A DNA stretch of 64,000 nucleotides from Rana temporaria (lineage: Eukaryota; Chordata; Amphibia; Anura; Ranidae): contig NC_053497.1 of the NCBI RefSeq assembly GCF_905171775.1, positions 39,221,781 through 39,285,780 on the forward strand, given 5' to 3'. This document shows, piece by piece, positions 52,901 through 62,118 of the stretch (its first letter is position 1; each line of letters begins with the position of its first letter). The notes below the pieces were generated by a model. That model saw only the letters and a list, made by a program, of their open reading frames with translations, was not told the origin of the DNA and ran no database searches. Both the position numbers and the translations under genes were made by a program.

Positions 52901-55900
52901 TCTGTTTTATACAATAAAAACAATATTATTCTATGGCGATTTTTCCTTCTCTTGTTTTAATACCTCATGTGGCGTGGAGTGTTGCGCTATCAAGACTGTG
53001 AGACTGAGGGATCTAAGCCTGGGAAATTTTCTCCAATCTGCCTAATTGACCTCTTTTTAGTTAAAGTGGTCCATTATTTGCGGTAAGGTGCCATCCATGA
53101 GCACTTTTGGTGGTCTTTCTATATCTTGGTGAAGGTGGAAGATCTTCTGTCTATATTATTGAAGATTCATCATTTATACATATATGGACTCTATTTTATT
53201 TCTATATATTTTTTATCACATTTTTCACTTTATACTGTGCAAATCTTCTTATTGATTGTTTTTAACAATTATTGCAGATGTGAAAACATCTGCTTTATTA
53301 ACACTGTTTTTAGAATGTATCCTGTTTGCCTTTCCCATTCTCCAAATTCTATTTGTTATAACTAGCTTTTACACAATGTTTACAAACAAAGTGTTTGGCC
53401 AGTGAGCCATGTCCAGGTGTGTTGTTCCTGGAAAAACCGAGCCTTTCTGAGAAACTATGTGATGTTACGTGGTTTACTAAGAACACTATTTGTAAATATG
53501 TAGTTATTTATGTCATAAAAAATAAATGACAACATGTCTTTAAAATTACAAGCAGGCCAAGGAGGCAGATGGTGAAATATACATGGCAACACATTATTTC
53601 AGACTATCAACCCCCCCCCAACCCCAAAATATATTTACTTACTTTTACGCAGAATTTTAAGTATCTTCTTCATCTGATGTGGCTCCCTCAATTTTAAGTC
53701 TGACCAGCGTTTCCTCAGCTGTTCCTTGGACCTGGTGATCCCAAACATCCTCTGCATTCTCCTCGCCACCTTGTCCATAATATGTGCCTTTCGGCGGTTA
53801 GGGGTCTTGTATGGCCCTAATTCACCATCATAGTCCTTCCTCCGCATGATAGAAACTAACTCCACCATTTCCTGGAACCGCATATTAGTGGCTTTGTATC
53901 TTCTTTGCCTTGATCGGGACGTCCCTGCCTCTGTCCCTTCACTTGTGGCATGAGAGCATCGTGCCCGCTCGTGTGACATCGCCATCTTTCCTTTCCCACA
54001 GAGATTATGGGCGGGGAAAAGATGAATTGTTACGCCATGGGCAGAGAAGAGGGTGGCGTTTAATACATACGCGGAGTGTAGAGAATGCAAACAACGTGTT
54101 TACGTAGGTTACGCGGAGAATCTTCGAGCGCATCCAGAACACACACAGTTAACGCCATATTTCCTAAACACATTGATTAGGGGCCTAGCAAAGGTGACGA
54201 GGGCGGGGTTTAATAAATACGCGGAGTGTTTAAAAGGTGCACGCCGTGATTACGCATCTTACGCGGTAATTAGGCGAGCGTGAGAAACGAGGAGCGAGAG
54301 ACAGGAAGGTAAGGAAATTAAAAATGGGATCAGCAGAGGCCTAGAAAATGTAGACACATGGGATGGGGGTTTGGGCTGTTGGTTGCACCCTTTTTAAGCT
54401 ATTCTGTCTATGGGGTACCACAATGTTATTTTGGTGTCCAAATGCTTTTGGACACCTCACAAAATAGAGATGTGAACAATGCTGTACCTCATTGACAAGT
54501 TTTTGAATGGTGTATTCAGATCAGGCAAAGTATTGTTCAAGTGTTGGTTGTACAGAGGTCATTAGGAAGTGTCTTTTATGTCATCCATTGTCAGGGGCAT
54601 GAGATTTACACATGAAAGAGTGCGTAGATGAATACTGTCATTTGTAATCATTGTTTATTTTTCTATATTAAAAATAGTTACTGCAATGTTAAGAATGGCT
54701 CTGCATCTAGCAAATCAATGTTTGGTACAACCAATGCGGCCGAGCTGCCAATCATTGTTTAAACAAGAGAGACTGTGTTTGTAATTAGATATAGGTAATA
54801 AATTTGAAGACACATATTATATCAAGGTCAACGCTGATCCTTTTGAATATCTATTTTTCTTTGGTTTATGTTTTGCGAATCTAGACTCAAAAAGAAATAA
54901 AATATTTCACAACGGGAAATGGACCAACTACAAACAAAGGAAGCTATAGAGGCCTTACTACAAAAATATCAGGACACGCCCATCCTGTGGAATTCCAAAC
55001 ACTCTTTATATTGTAATAAAGATGTACGAGCGGCAGCACTAGAGGAGCTAGCAAACTATATGCAAACATGGGTGCCAGGATGCACTGCCAACATGGTGAA
55101 GGATAAACTTGCCAACCTGAGAAGCACATACAGAAGAGCATACAAAGCTAATAAAAGCAAAAGATCGGGAGCAGCAGCAACACAAGCAAAGGAACCCAAA
55201 CTGTGGTATTACAAACAGATGGCTTTTTTGCGGGACGAAATGGAAGGCAGGAAAACGATGTCTAGTCTTGCTTCCAACCTTTCCTCCATGCTACCTTCCA
55301 GCGGACATTCCCCAGATGACCACAGCCCTGCAGAGTCGGAGGAAGAGGGCCTGGCTGACAGAGATGCAGATCTGCCACCCTTCGATGAGGAGGTATAGTA
55401 GTTTCCTCTATATTTCTGGCGTAAATAATTATTGGTGGATTAATGATTTGATATTGTAAAAGAAAAGCCAAGCTGGGAAAAAGCACAAAAAAAGGTGTAC
55501 AGACAAATAGGTGTCAGGGATGACAACTGCAGGGGTAAGAAGTAGAGTCTATTCAAGTAATAATGAACAGAAAATACTAAACGAAAAACATGAAAATGAG
55601 TGTGGTTTTATTTAGCGAAATTGTAAAAAATGTCCTTTTTTTTGCACACAGGAAGAAGAGATCAGCCAGGAGGTGGCAGATCCTCACGTGTCTGTCAGCC
55701 AGGAGGAGGCCGGGGTCAGTGGCAGCCAGGAGGAGGCCGGGGTCAGTGGCAGCCAGGAGGAGGCTGGGCCCAGTGGCCTGCAGCAGGTCCCCCCGGCCAG
55801 GAGAACCACCACCAGCCAGTCTTCTCCCCCCCAGGTGAGGCCATCAGGCCGAAGGAGGCAGTTGAGGCCTGTGGAGGAGGCAAGCCTCCGCATGATACAG

Positions 55901-58900
55901 GAGGCAAGCGCCATCATGAGGGCCCCCCTCAACCCCACAGAGGCCTTCAGTGCCTCCTTGGCACACGATTTGAATGAAGGGGAGGAGGACCAGAGAAGAC
56001 TGGCAAAGACCCTGATGAACCAGGTCCTTTGGTGGATGCAGAAGGGCCTGCTGACCCCAGACACTGGGCTATGTGACCCGGCCCGGCTTGCGGAACACCA
56101 TCCTCCTGCTGCCACATCGACCCCACCTGCAAGAGCCCGTGTAAGATCCGCTGGAAGGCTGCCTGGAGGGAAGGCTGGAAAGAGGAGGAAACGTTGATTC
56201 TCTGCCTTCCATTTCCTTCCACATAAAGGACATATTGTTTGGACTACCACAGTTTGGGTTCCTTTGTTTCTGTGCTGCTGCTTCATATTTTTGTGTTTGG
56301 CTCCTGAGGCTTGGAAGTTTATCCTTCACCATGTTGGAAATGCAAGTTTGCATATAGTTTGCTATCTGTTCTAGTGCTGCCGTTCTTTTTTTGTTTGGAT
56401 GACATTTGCATAAATAAATGTATTTTTGCTATCATTTGAAAACATGTCTATTGTTTGTTATACTGTGGGGATTATTAGGCAGCAAACCTTTAATAAATAT
56501 ACAATGGGTCATTTACAAAGGACACACTCCTTGGGGGGGGGGGGGGACATTTGGTGTGCCAACATGGTTCAATATTCTCAAATGAAACACAAAAAAAAAA
56601 AAAAAAAAAAAAAAAAAACATGTAAAAAAAAATTAAAGAAAATGGTGACATAACTAGAAACAACAAAAAAAAATAAAAAGATGCACATTCCTTTACAAAA
56701 ATGACTAAAATAAATTATGGAGGACCACCAACCAAAACACACGTCTGGCATAGAAAACCTTATTAAAGGATTACATCACAAGCAAGAAATGTGACATTTC
56801 AGTATGGGACAACTCTATTGAAATTGCATCAGCAAGAGAACGGGGTTATTCTAGCAAGAGAAGAATTAATAAAACGAGGCAAGAAACTGTGGTTTAGTGC
56901 GCCTTTTTAAGACATTGTTCTCTTGCTAGAATAAAAGGTTTCTAATGACGAATGTGCCATATCCCAAACAAACGCGAGTTTTACCTGAACGAGCGCTCCC
57001 GTCTCCTCATTTGGACTGAGCATGCGCAGGGTTTTTGTATGCTGCTTTTGTGTACAGACGACCGAACATGTCTGACGGACACGATTCCAGCAGACTGTTT
57101 TAAAGCAAGACCAGGAAACAGTTGTTCGTTGGAAAACGGTCTGGCCGGCGAATGTTTGCTGGAATCCTGTCCGTTACTGCCTACACACGACCGAACATGT
57201 CCGCTGAAACTGGTCCGCGGACCAGTTTCAGCAGACATGTTTGGTCGTGAGTACGGGGCCTAAGTCTGTTGTTTTTCAACAGAACAAGCTTTCCTGCAAA
57301 TATATCAGAGTGTTAAGACAAACCATTTACCACTGGCAAGGGTGCTTACAATGATTTTTTTTTCAACCTTTATTCCAAAAGAAAAAAAAACTGTTGCTGT
57401 AACTACTTGTGTAACTGCAGTGCAAGCTAAATCTGCTAGTTCATCTAAGGCCCAGTACACACGACCGAGTTTCTCGGCAGAATTCAGCCAGAAACTCGAT
57501 GGGAGCCGTATTCTGCCGAGGAACCTGGTCGTGTGTACACTTTTGGCCGAGGAAAACGACGAGGAATTCGTCGCGCCAAATAGAGAACATGTTCTCTATT
57601 TCCTCGTTAGTCAATGGGGAAACTTGGCTCGCCGAGATCCTCGGCGGCTTCACAAGGAACTCGACGAGCAAAACGATGTGTTTTGCCCGTCGAGTTTCTC
57701 GGACGTGTGTACAGGGCCTAACACTTCCCCTCCCACAGACTAACAATGCTGCTATGCAAAGGTGTCCCCTGTGCTCCTTCAGCTAGAGTAGGGGCACTTT
57801 AATACAGGAGGTGTGTTACTGGCCAGATTACCAGGTCAAAACAGAAGGAAAAAGGCCTTAGAAAAAAGGAAACAAATGCATAATACATATTTGGTTTTAA
57901 TGGTATACCATTTTAAGCCCAATAGTGGAAAAATAAAAAAATGCTGTTCTTTTTTTACAGACCTACTGTGGCAAGATCCACCAGCAGCCCTATTTCAGGT
58001 ATTCCACCCTGCACACTTCCTATGAGCCCCTGCCTTCATGGACATCCCCCCTGGGGTTGCATTACCACCCTGACCTGAAGTCAAAGTATTAATGGACAGA
58101 ACAGAGAAACCACATTTCATATGGCAACCATTGCTACAGGACCCAGGACCCATAGGATCATTGGACCAGCCAGAAGAGCCCCCCCAAAAAATTATGAATT
58201 TGATAAAGCTCAGTGCCCAGTGAAAAAGCTTGTGCTCTAGTGGGTGTTAATTCATTAATATATTCCCCTCTTTTGGCTTATGTAAGAAAGACATGAAACA
58301 ATGCTGTAAAGTAGAGCTGCACAATTTATTGTAAAAAAAATCGTGATCTCGATTCAACCCCCCTGACGATCTCCGGTGCAGAGTTTGCCGATTCTTTCAT
58401 ATAACAAGTGGAGAGACTTTATCTGCTCACTCAGCTGTCAAAAGAAAATATCCAGGCAGTCTGCCAAGTTCTTAACAGGAAACATTGTAAATAATGCTTC
58501 CTTCTTAGATCAAAGGGATAAACTTCTGTGTGTGTGGGCAGTCTGCCAAATTTGTAACAACATGAAACATTGTAACTAACTTCGTTCTTAGAGCAAACTT
58601 CTGTGTGTAAATGCAGGAAGTCACTTAAAGTCTAAAAAAAATTCTCACACTTGTTTCTTAAGTTAAAATCAATATTTTTTGCTAGACAATAACTTGGAAC
58701 CCCCAAACATTATATACATATTAGCAGAGACCCTAGGGAATAAAATGGCAATTGCTGCAATATTTTATATCACACTGTATTTGCCCAGTGGTCTTTCAAA
58801 TGCAATTTTTTGGGGAAAAAATACACCTCAATTAATAAAAGAAAAAATGAAACCATAAAGTTAGCCCAATTTTTTTGTTTTAATGTGAAAGATGATGTTA

Positions 58901-59913
58901 TGCCTCGAGAATCTTGAGAGAATCGTGATCTATCTTCTAAGCAAAAAAATTAAGATTCTCATTTTAGCCAGAATCGTGCAGCTCTACTGTATAAGTTAAA
59001 AGTTTTCTATCTTTTCTATTAACTCTTGCTATCCTAAGTCTGTGATCTCTCACCACATACCGGGCCTACTGACAAGAACCAGTTTTTGTAGTACCTAATT
59101 AAATAAGGCAAGTAAATACTTTAGCCATTGCCTAAAAGCAATATGCAAAACATAGTACCCTACACCAACCAATCAGCTAGCTCTTCTTTACATGGTTCTG
59201 CTGAAATTGCTAGCCATAGGTAGCTAGCTGCACATGATTGCACTATGCCTAATGTTCCTTTATTATTGTAAAGTGGTTGTATACCCCCCCTCCCCAAAAA
59301 AAAAAAAACCTGCAAGACAAACTAGCATACTAGCTCATTATCGATTACTTACCTTAGATCGAAAAACCCGCACCGACCCTTGTTCCTCTCCTCCGCCGCC
59401 GCCATGATACCCGGAGTGACTTCTGGGTATCGCCGCTCCGCATGCGCACGAAACAGCACGATCCCCACGCATGCGCACATTACCGGCACTTTTCGGCAGG
59501 CTCCCATTCAAGACTCGGCGCACTCAGTGCGCCTGCGCCGTTGTCTACGGCAAGCATGCGCTGTAGACATTGGTGATCGATTTTCTGCAAATATCTCCTT
59601 AACCATGTAGGTTAAGGAGATATTGCAAGCACCTACAGGTAAGCCTTAATGTAGGCTTACCTGTAGGTGCAAGTTGTATATAAGGGGAATACAACCGTTT
59701 AAGTCCCAAACATGTCTCCCTTTACCTTGGGAATGGTGTATCCCCGGAAGGTGATGTCTTTGCTGGCGGCATGTAATAATCCTACGGGCAAAATATCAGC
59801 AAATCTCTGGATCTCGTGTATAACCGCATCTGTATATGGCATCTTGATCCTGTCCTGCACGGAGGGAATGCGTTCTTGTCCAATCACATTGTCAATTTCT
59901 TTCTGGACCTTTT
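44573..59913 (-). CDS. Cytochrome P450 family 2 gene 2, exons 7-9 (5' part outside window)
   Basis: The exons are 59913-59726, 47147-47006 and 44754-44573 (188, 142, 182 bp), with AG/GT junctions, matching phases and open frames. The encoded C-terminal third has the K-helix ExxR (HEIQRFADILP), the meander with FDPGHFLD, and the haem loop FMPFSAG | KRMCVGEGLARMELF with the axial Cys and following Gly intact. The C-terminus is EYKMFAVPR. So this part looks functional. Intron 7 is 12.6 kb and mostly consists of the Harbinger element 47357-57260 plus MITEs. That exon 7 belongs to the same gene as exons 8-9 is inferred from strand, order and phase. The product is a microsomal monooxygenase; substrate unknown. 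Confidence 0.9.
44755..47005 (-). other. Intron 8 of CYP2 gene 2
   Basis: 2.25 kb. It holds a truncated GGCCCCTTTCACAT end at about 44936 and the Harbinger MITE at 45848-46278. A further palindromic fragment at about 46745-46840 (GCCTACACACGGTCGGATTT) resembles Harbinger MITE sequence. The CG-rich frames at 46062-46461 are MITE sequence. Confidence 0.6.
45848..46278. mobile_element. Harbinger MITE, 431 bp
   Basis: It runs from GGCCCCATACACACGACCGA to GATCCGCTGGTGTGTACGAG GCC and is flanked by TTA on both sides (45845-45847, 46279-46281). The interior is made of repeated CGGACATGTCCG-like palindromes. These also occur in the 3' terminal region of the Harbinger element ending at 57260, so it is probably mobilised by that family (inference). 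Confidence 0.85.
47006..47147 (-). CDS. CYP2 gene 2, exon 8
   Basis: 142 bp with a TTTTTTTTCCAG acceptor and a GTATCA donor. It encodes GTLVAPAITSVLKDPNFFKN, FDPGHFLDENG and FMPFSAG. It aligns closely with the orphan exon 8 at 38143-38284. The Harbinger element starts 209 bp upstream of it. Confidence 0.93.
47518..47524 (+). promoter_or_regulatory. TATA-like box of Harbinger copy B
   Basis: TATAAAG within GACGTCACTATAAAGGGG, 322 bp before the transposase ATG. Conserved in copy A (1278-1284, minus strand). Confidence 0.45.
47846..49492 (+). pseudogene. Harbinger transposase, two exons, one frameshift in exon 2
   Basis: Exon 1 is 47846-48304 (153 codons, donor GTAAGT) and exon 2 is 48748-49492 (acceptor GTCCCCACAG, phase 0). 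Exon 2 carries the DDE domain: Asp in GGAIDGKHV (about residue 182), Asp in GKNGRMSDGGVF (about 232) and Glu in RARRVVENAFGIL. After LPFVF (near 49095) the frame shifts: the first frame stops at 49155 and the family-like sequence continues in another frame (GLGPHLMRPFPQRTL) to the stop at 49492. The short segment normally carrying a DEAF-like motif is missing, so a small deletion is the likely cause. Catalytic residues are otherwise kept. Confidence 0.88.
49493..50668. other. Between the transposase and the Myb-like gene: AT-rich DNA
   Basis: The convergent 3' ends meet here. It contains AATAATAAATAATTAGA just after the stop (possible polyadenylation region), an (AT)n microsatellite at about 49959-49994, T-rich tracts, and an inverted pair ACACGCCAAAATTTGAAGAT (about 50361) / ATCTTCAAATTTTGGCGTAT (about 50592). 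Confidence 0.5.
50669..53985 (-). CDS. Harbinger accessory Myb/SANT-like protein (3 exons)
   Basis: The exons are 53985-53643, 51425-51000 and 50907-50669 (343, 426, 239 bp), with donors GTAAGT and GTCAGT, matching phases, and 335 residues with no break. Residues about 35-105 are a Myb/SANT-like domain (MRFQEMVELVSIMRRKDYDG, then RSKEQLRKRWSDLKLRE). Exon 2 is highly acidic, with five tandem EEDVEG units and two GEVVEEGGVIEDD-like units. Exon 3 ends in a coiled coil with two related blocks (MECSTEMHNMRERMVVMEQN, LECSTEMDNMRQRMMVIECN). In Harbinger elements a Myb-like partner binds the transposase, helps its nuclear import and recognises DNA (established for the family). Intron 1 holds a large foldback. 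Confidence 0.85.
51000..51425 (-). CDS. Myb-like gene exon 2 with coding minisatellite
   Basis: 426 bp. The 18-bp unit TCCTCTTCTCCTTCCACA (plus strand) is repeated about five times at 51255-51350, encoding EEDVEG. Its period is a multiple of three, so copy-number change keeps the frame. Confidence 0.8.
51720..53280. repeat. 1.5-kb foldback with inverted and direct repeats, in intron 1 of the Myb-like gene
   Basis: Arm 51948-52355 is inverted at 52866-53273 (GAAGATCTTCTGTCTATATT, CGCCAAATGGCC, CACGCCACATGAGG). Arm 51825-52110 is inverted at 52578-52862 (TAGTGTGAGAACACTAAGAA). The segments 52578-52733 and 53126-53275 are therefore direct repeats. The unpaired centre (52360-52577) contains GACGTACGTTTCGTGATGAT. 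Noncoding; the open frames here are repeats of one another. Confidence 0.85.
53986..54918. promoter_or_regulatory. Shared upstream region of the divergent Myb-like and MADF genes
   Basis: The 0.93-kb gap between two divergent start codons. It holds an imperfect direct repeat about 150 bp apart: TAATACATACGCGGAGTGTA (54061) and TAATAAATACGCGGAGTGTT (54211). The downstream GTTACGCGG and CTTACGCGG partners follow at about 54108 and 54258. These CG-bearing motifs stand out from the AT-rich surroundings and could be protein-binding sites (inference). The rest (54310-54900) shows nothing recognisable. Confidence 0.45.
54919..56197 (+). CDS. MADF-domain protein carried by the Harbinger region (2 exons)
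   Basis: Exon 1 is 54919-55392 (158 codons, donor GTATAG); exon 2 is 55652-56197 (acceptor TTTTGCACACAG, phase 0). The product is 339 residues with no break. Residues about 8-113 form a MADF (Myb/SANT-related) domain: ALLQKYQDTPILWNSKHSLY, NKDVRAAALEELANYM, VKDKLANLRSTYRRAYK and KLWYYKQMAFLRDEME. Then come an acidic stretch, three SQEEAGVSG-type repeats, and a C-terminal part with FSASLAHDLNEGEEDQRRLA and a basic end (GGKAGKRRKR, a likely nuclear signal). MADF proteins bind DNA as transcriptional regulators. A role in transposition is inferred only from its place inside the element. AATAAA lies at about 56413. Confidence 0.8.
56195..56384 (-). repeat. Inverted partial copy of MADF exon 1 in the 3' region
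   Basis: Read on the minus strand, this stretch aligns with 55026-55262 of exon 1. Shared blocks are CGGCAGCACTAGA, AGCAAACTATATGCAAAC, CAACATGGTGAAGGATAAAC, AAAGGAACCCAAACTGTGGT and AAATGGAAGGCAG. Gaps of 15 and about 30 bp break the frame. It lies immediately downstream of the MADF stop codon, so one transcript would contain both arms. Confidence 0.85.
56385..57059. other. 3' part of the Harbinger region, noncoding
   Basis: A poly-A run (56591-56618), a poly-G run (about 56535-56547) and a GTTCTCTTGCTAGAATAA / TTATTCTAGCAAGAGAA inverted pair (about 56842 and 56917). No gene was recognised. Confidence 0.45.
57449..57718. mobile_element. Harbinger-type MITE, 270 bp
   Basis: GGCCCAGTACACACGACCGA to TTTCTCGGACGTGTGTACAG GGCC, flanked by TAA on both sides (57446-57448, 57719-57721). 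It is internally palindromic (GAGGAATTCGTC, CGACGAG). It lies just outside the right end of Harbinger copy B. Open frames through it are not genes. Confidence 0.88.
57722..58311. other. Intron 7 of CYP2 gene 2, nothing recognised
   Basis: No domain or repeat signature was seen. Confidence 0.4.
58312..58986. mobile_element. hAT-type MITE (TAGAGCTGCAC termini), 675 bp
   Basis: The left end is TAGAGCTGCACAATTTATTG; the right end is AGAATCGTGCAGCTCTA. Subterminal blocks are ATCGTGATCTCGATTC at the left and GAGAATCGTGATC at the right. The flanks CTGTAAAG and CTGTATAA are a plausible, slightly diverged 8-bp duplication. Noncoding. Confidence 0.75.
59273..59702. mobile_element. MITE ending 23 bp from the CYP2 exon 7 splice donor
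   Basis: AAGTGGTTGTATACCCCCCC to AAGGGGAATACAACCGTTTA, with an internal near-perfect palindrome (CTCCTTAACC/GGTTAAGGAG, then CACCTACAGGTAAGCC...GGCTTACCTGTAGGTG). It shares modules with 38757-39215. Its right end lies 23 bp from the GT of the exon 7 donor (59725). Confidence 0.8.
59726..59913 (-). CDS. CYP2 gene 2, exon 7
   Basis: 188 bp, the canonical CYP2 exon 7 length, with acceptor CATACTACAG and donor GTAAAG. It encodes KVQKEIDNVIGQERIPSVQD, RIKMPYTDAVIHEIQRFADI and SKDITFRGYTIPK. The K-helix ExxR (EIQR) needed for haem binding is intact. Confidence 0.96.
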
Positions 59914-60525
59914 CTGTAGTATGGAAAAAAAATTATGAAATAAATGACAAAAAATATTTGTCCAACACATCTGATGATTTGTAGTTAAAAAATGACTTTG
60001 ATGCAAGAAATATGGAGACGTCAAATTACAACGCAGTTTCGTTTGCAGAGCACATGCTACTAGACTGGAGCCATGCACCTATTACATATTTCATACCTAC
60101 TGTAGTGGTAGCCCCGAAAGGGCCGCTGGATGATGATGACATACAGCACAGTCTCCTCACACTTCCTGATAGCAGCAGCCTAGATATTGATAATAACCGG
60201 AGTTCTCCCTCACTAATGCAGGAGCTGCCAGCACACACAGAGCACAGTTCAGGAACACTAACACAATGAGCAATCTAAGGGATGTTTTTGTGATTTATTG
60301 ATGAACAAACTTGGAGAGGGTTCAGGGTGATACTCCAGAACCACTAACAATAACAGGAGGACACACTTCTCTATGTTACAATCTTCGGAAACAAATCTTC
60401 TACTAAACTTCAAAGTATGGCTCTCCCACATGATACTAGGGGAGGCCAGAGGTAGGGGCCCCACCAATAGAGGGAATACTTGGCTCGCTAATATGTGTTC
60501 CCCAGGATCCTGTAGCAAAGTCAAT
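59914..60525. other. Intron 6 side of CYP2 gene 2, no gene seen
   Basis: Open frames at 60012-60269 (+) and 60026-60238 (-) overlap each other and show no recognisable domain. Exon 6 was not found here. Confidence 0.4.
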
Positions 60526-61212
60526 GGGGTAGATTCTGGTAGGGGCGCGCACTGATACGCCGGCGCAGCGTAACGTCTTTACGCTACACCGCCGTAAATT
60601 ACAGGAGCAAGCGATGTATTCACGAAGCACTTGCTCCGTAATTTGCGGCGGCGTAGCGTAAAAGGGGTCGGCGTAAGCGTGTGTAATTCAAATGATCCAG
60701 TAGGGGGCGTGGATCATTTAAATTAGGCGCATTCCGGCGCCGAACGTACTGCGCATGCGCCGTCCCTAAAATTTACCGACGTGCATTGCGGCAAATGACA
60801 TCGCAAGGACGTCATTGGTTTCGACGTGAACGTAAATGGCGCAAACGACGTAAAATTTTCAAATCGTGACGCGGGAACGACGTCCATACTTAACATTGGC
60901 TGCACCTCCTAATAGCAGGAGCAGCCTTACACCGAAAACGAGTTACGCAAACGACGTAAAAAACTACCGCCGGGCGCACGTACGTTTGTGAATTGGCGTA
61001 AGTATGTAATTTGCATACTCTACGCTGACAACTACGGAAGCGCCACCTAGCAGCCAGCGTGAGAATGCACCCTAAGATACGACGGCGCAAGAGACTTATG
61101 CCAGTCGTATCTTAGGCTAATGTCGGCGTATCTAGCTTTCTGAATACAGAAAATAGATACGCCGGCGTAGCTTTGAATTTACGCCAGCGTAAATCGTTCC
61201 TGAATCTACCCC
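60526..61212. mobile_element. MITE, CG-rich 'GGGGTAGATTCA' family, copy 3
   Basis: The best-preserved copy: GGGGTAGATTCTGG at the left and CCTGAATCTACCCC at the right, 687 bp. It shares TGACATCGCAAGGACGTCAT, CCATACTTAACATTGGCTGC and GCGCCACCTAGCAG with the other two copies. It is flanked by CAAT/AAT, so a 3-bp duplication is possible. Noncoding. Confidence 0.82.
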
Positions 61213-62044
61213 AATATTCATAAAGCCAGGGGAGCAGCTGTGCTCATTCAGCTTCCTCCGGGTGCCATCTAGTGAGACTATGCGTACTGGATCGTTTAGA
61301 TGAATTCTCGGTGTGTTAGAGACACGTTCATATATATTGAAAAAGACAACGATTTCCACCGTAACTTGTTGAACAATAGCTTAAATCAGTAAAATAGCTT
61401 GGAGAGTTAGCCACCCCCAATTGGACAGTGGAATCCCTTAAGCAGGAAGACTCTGCTGCTCTAAAGCTCAGACCATTTATGTGCTCCTCAGCCACCTTCT
61501 GGGCCCCCTCTCCCAGGATTGGCTGCAGCACCAAAAATATTCATGTTTCCCATTTGCCTTCCTCCACTCTCTATGTTACAGTACTCTCTAAAAAGCGGGG
61601 GGGGGGGGGGGGGGGATCAATAAAACCTGCAGTCTGTGAAATACAGAACAGCAAAAGGAAATCAACAACTGTTCCACTGATTACAGAGGAGCCAAAAATA
61701 TTTAAATTTGCCTAATAACCTAGAAATCTAACTAGGCGGGTGCTACATCACTGTGCCAATTTTTCATGAACAAGTTTCAGAAAAAGAAAATGGCTGCAGG
61801 AGTAGACTTGGATGTGCAATGACCAGGAGATTTAGAAATGTTAGGGGCTGGAGCAAGGGATGGAGCCTGCAGAAATATTATCTGAGATTCATTGTTTCAA
61901 TCAGTAAAGCTGTCTATACACTAGGAGATATTTAAATGTCATTCACATGAACATTTGCATGAAAATTCTCAGTACATTCAATGACGTATATTGTTTGAAA
62001 GTACATTTGTTTGCTTATAACTATCAGAACATTTGGGATTAAAA

Positions 62045-62118
<74 letters not shown>

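Larger units (their letters stand above)
47357..57260. mobile_element. Harbinger copy B: 9.9-kb multi-gene region bounded by TAA
   Basis: The left terminus GGCCTTGTACTCACGACCGG starts after TAA (47354-47356). The right terminus, read inward, is GGCCCCGTACTCACGACCAA and is followed by TAA (57261-57263). The ends match at 17 of the first 20 bases. Between them lie a Harbinger transposase (+), a Myb/SANT-like gene (-), a MADF gene (+) and a large foldback. Both termini are followed by palindromic hairpins. One caution: the right terminal region resembles the MITE at 45848-46278 more than the left end, so the right boundary could belong to a second element. Confidence 0.65.

Noticed and set aside
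55684..56286. 200-codon minus-strand open frame
   Set aside because: Mostly antisense of MADF exon 2. Only its upstream end carries real homology, as the inverted exon 1 fragment reported separately.
60012..60269. 85-codon plus-strand frame considered as a small gene near CYP2 exon 7
   Set aside because: No domain, no splice or promoter signals, and a comparable frame on the other strand.
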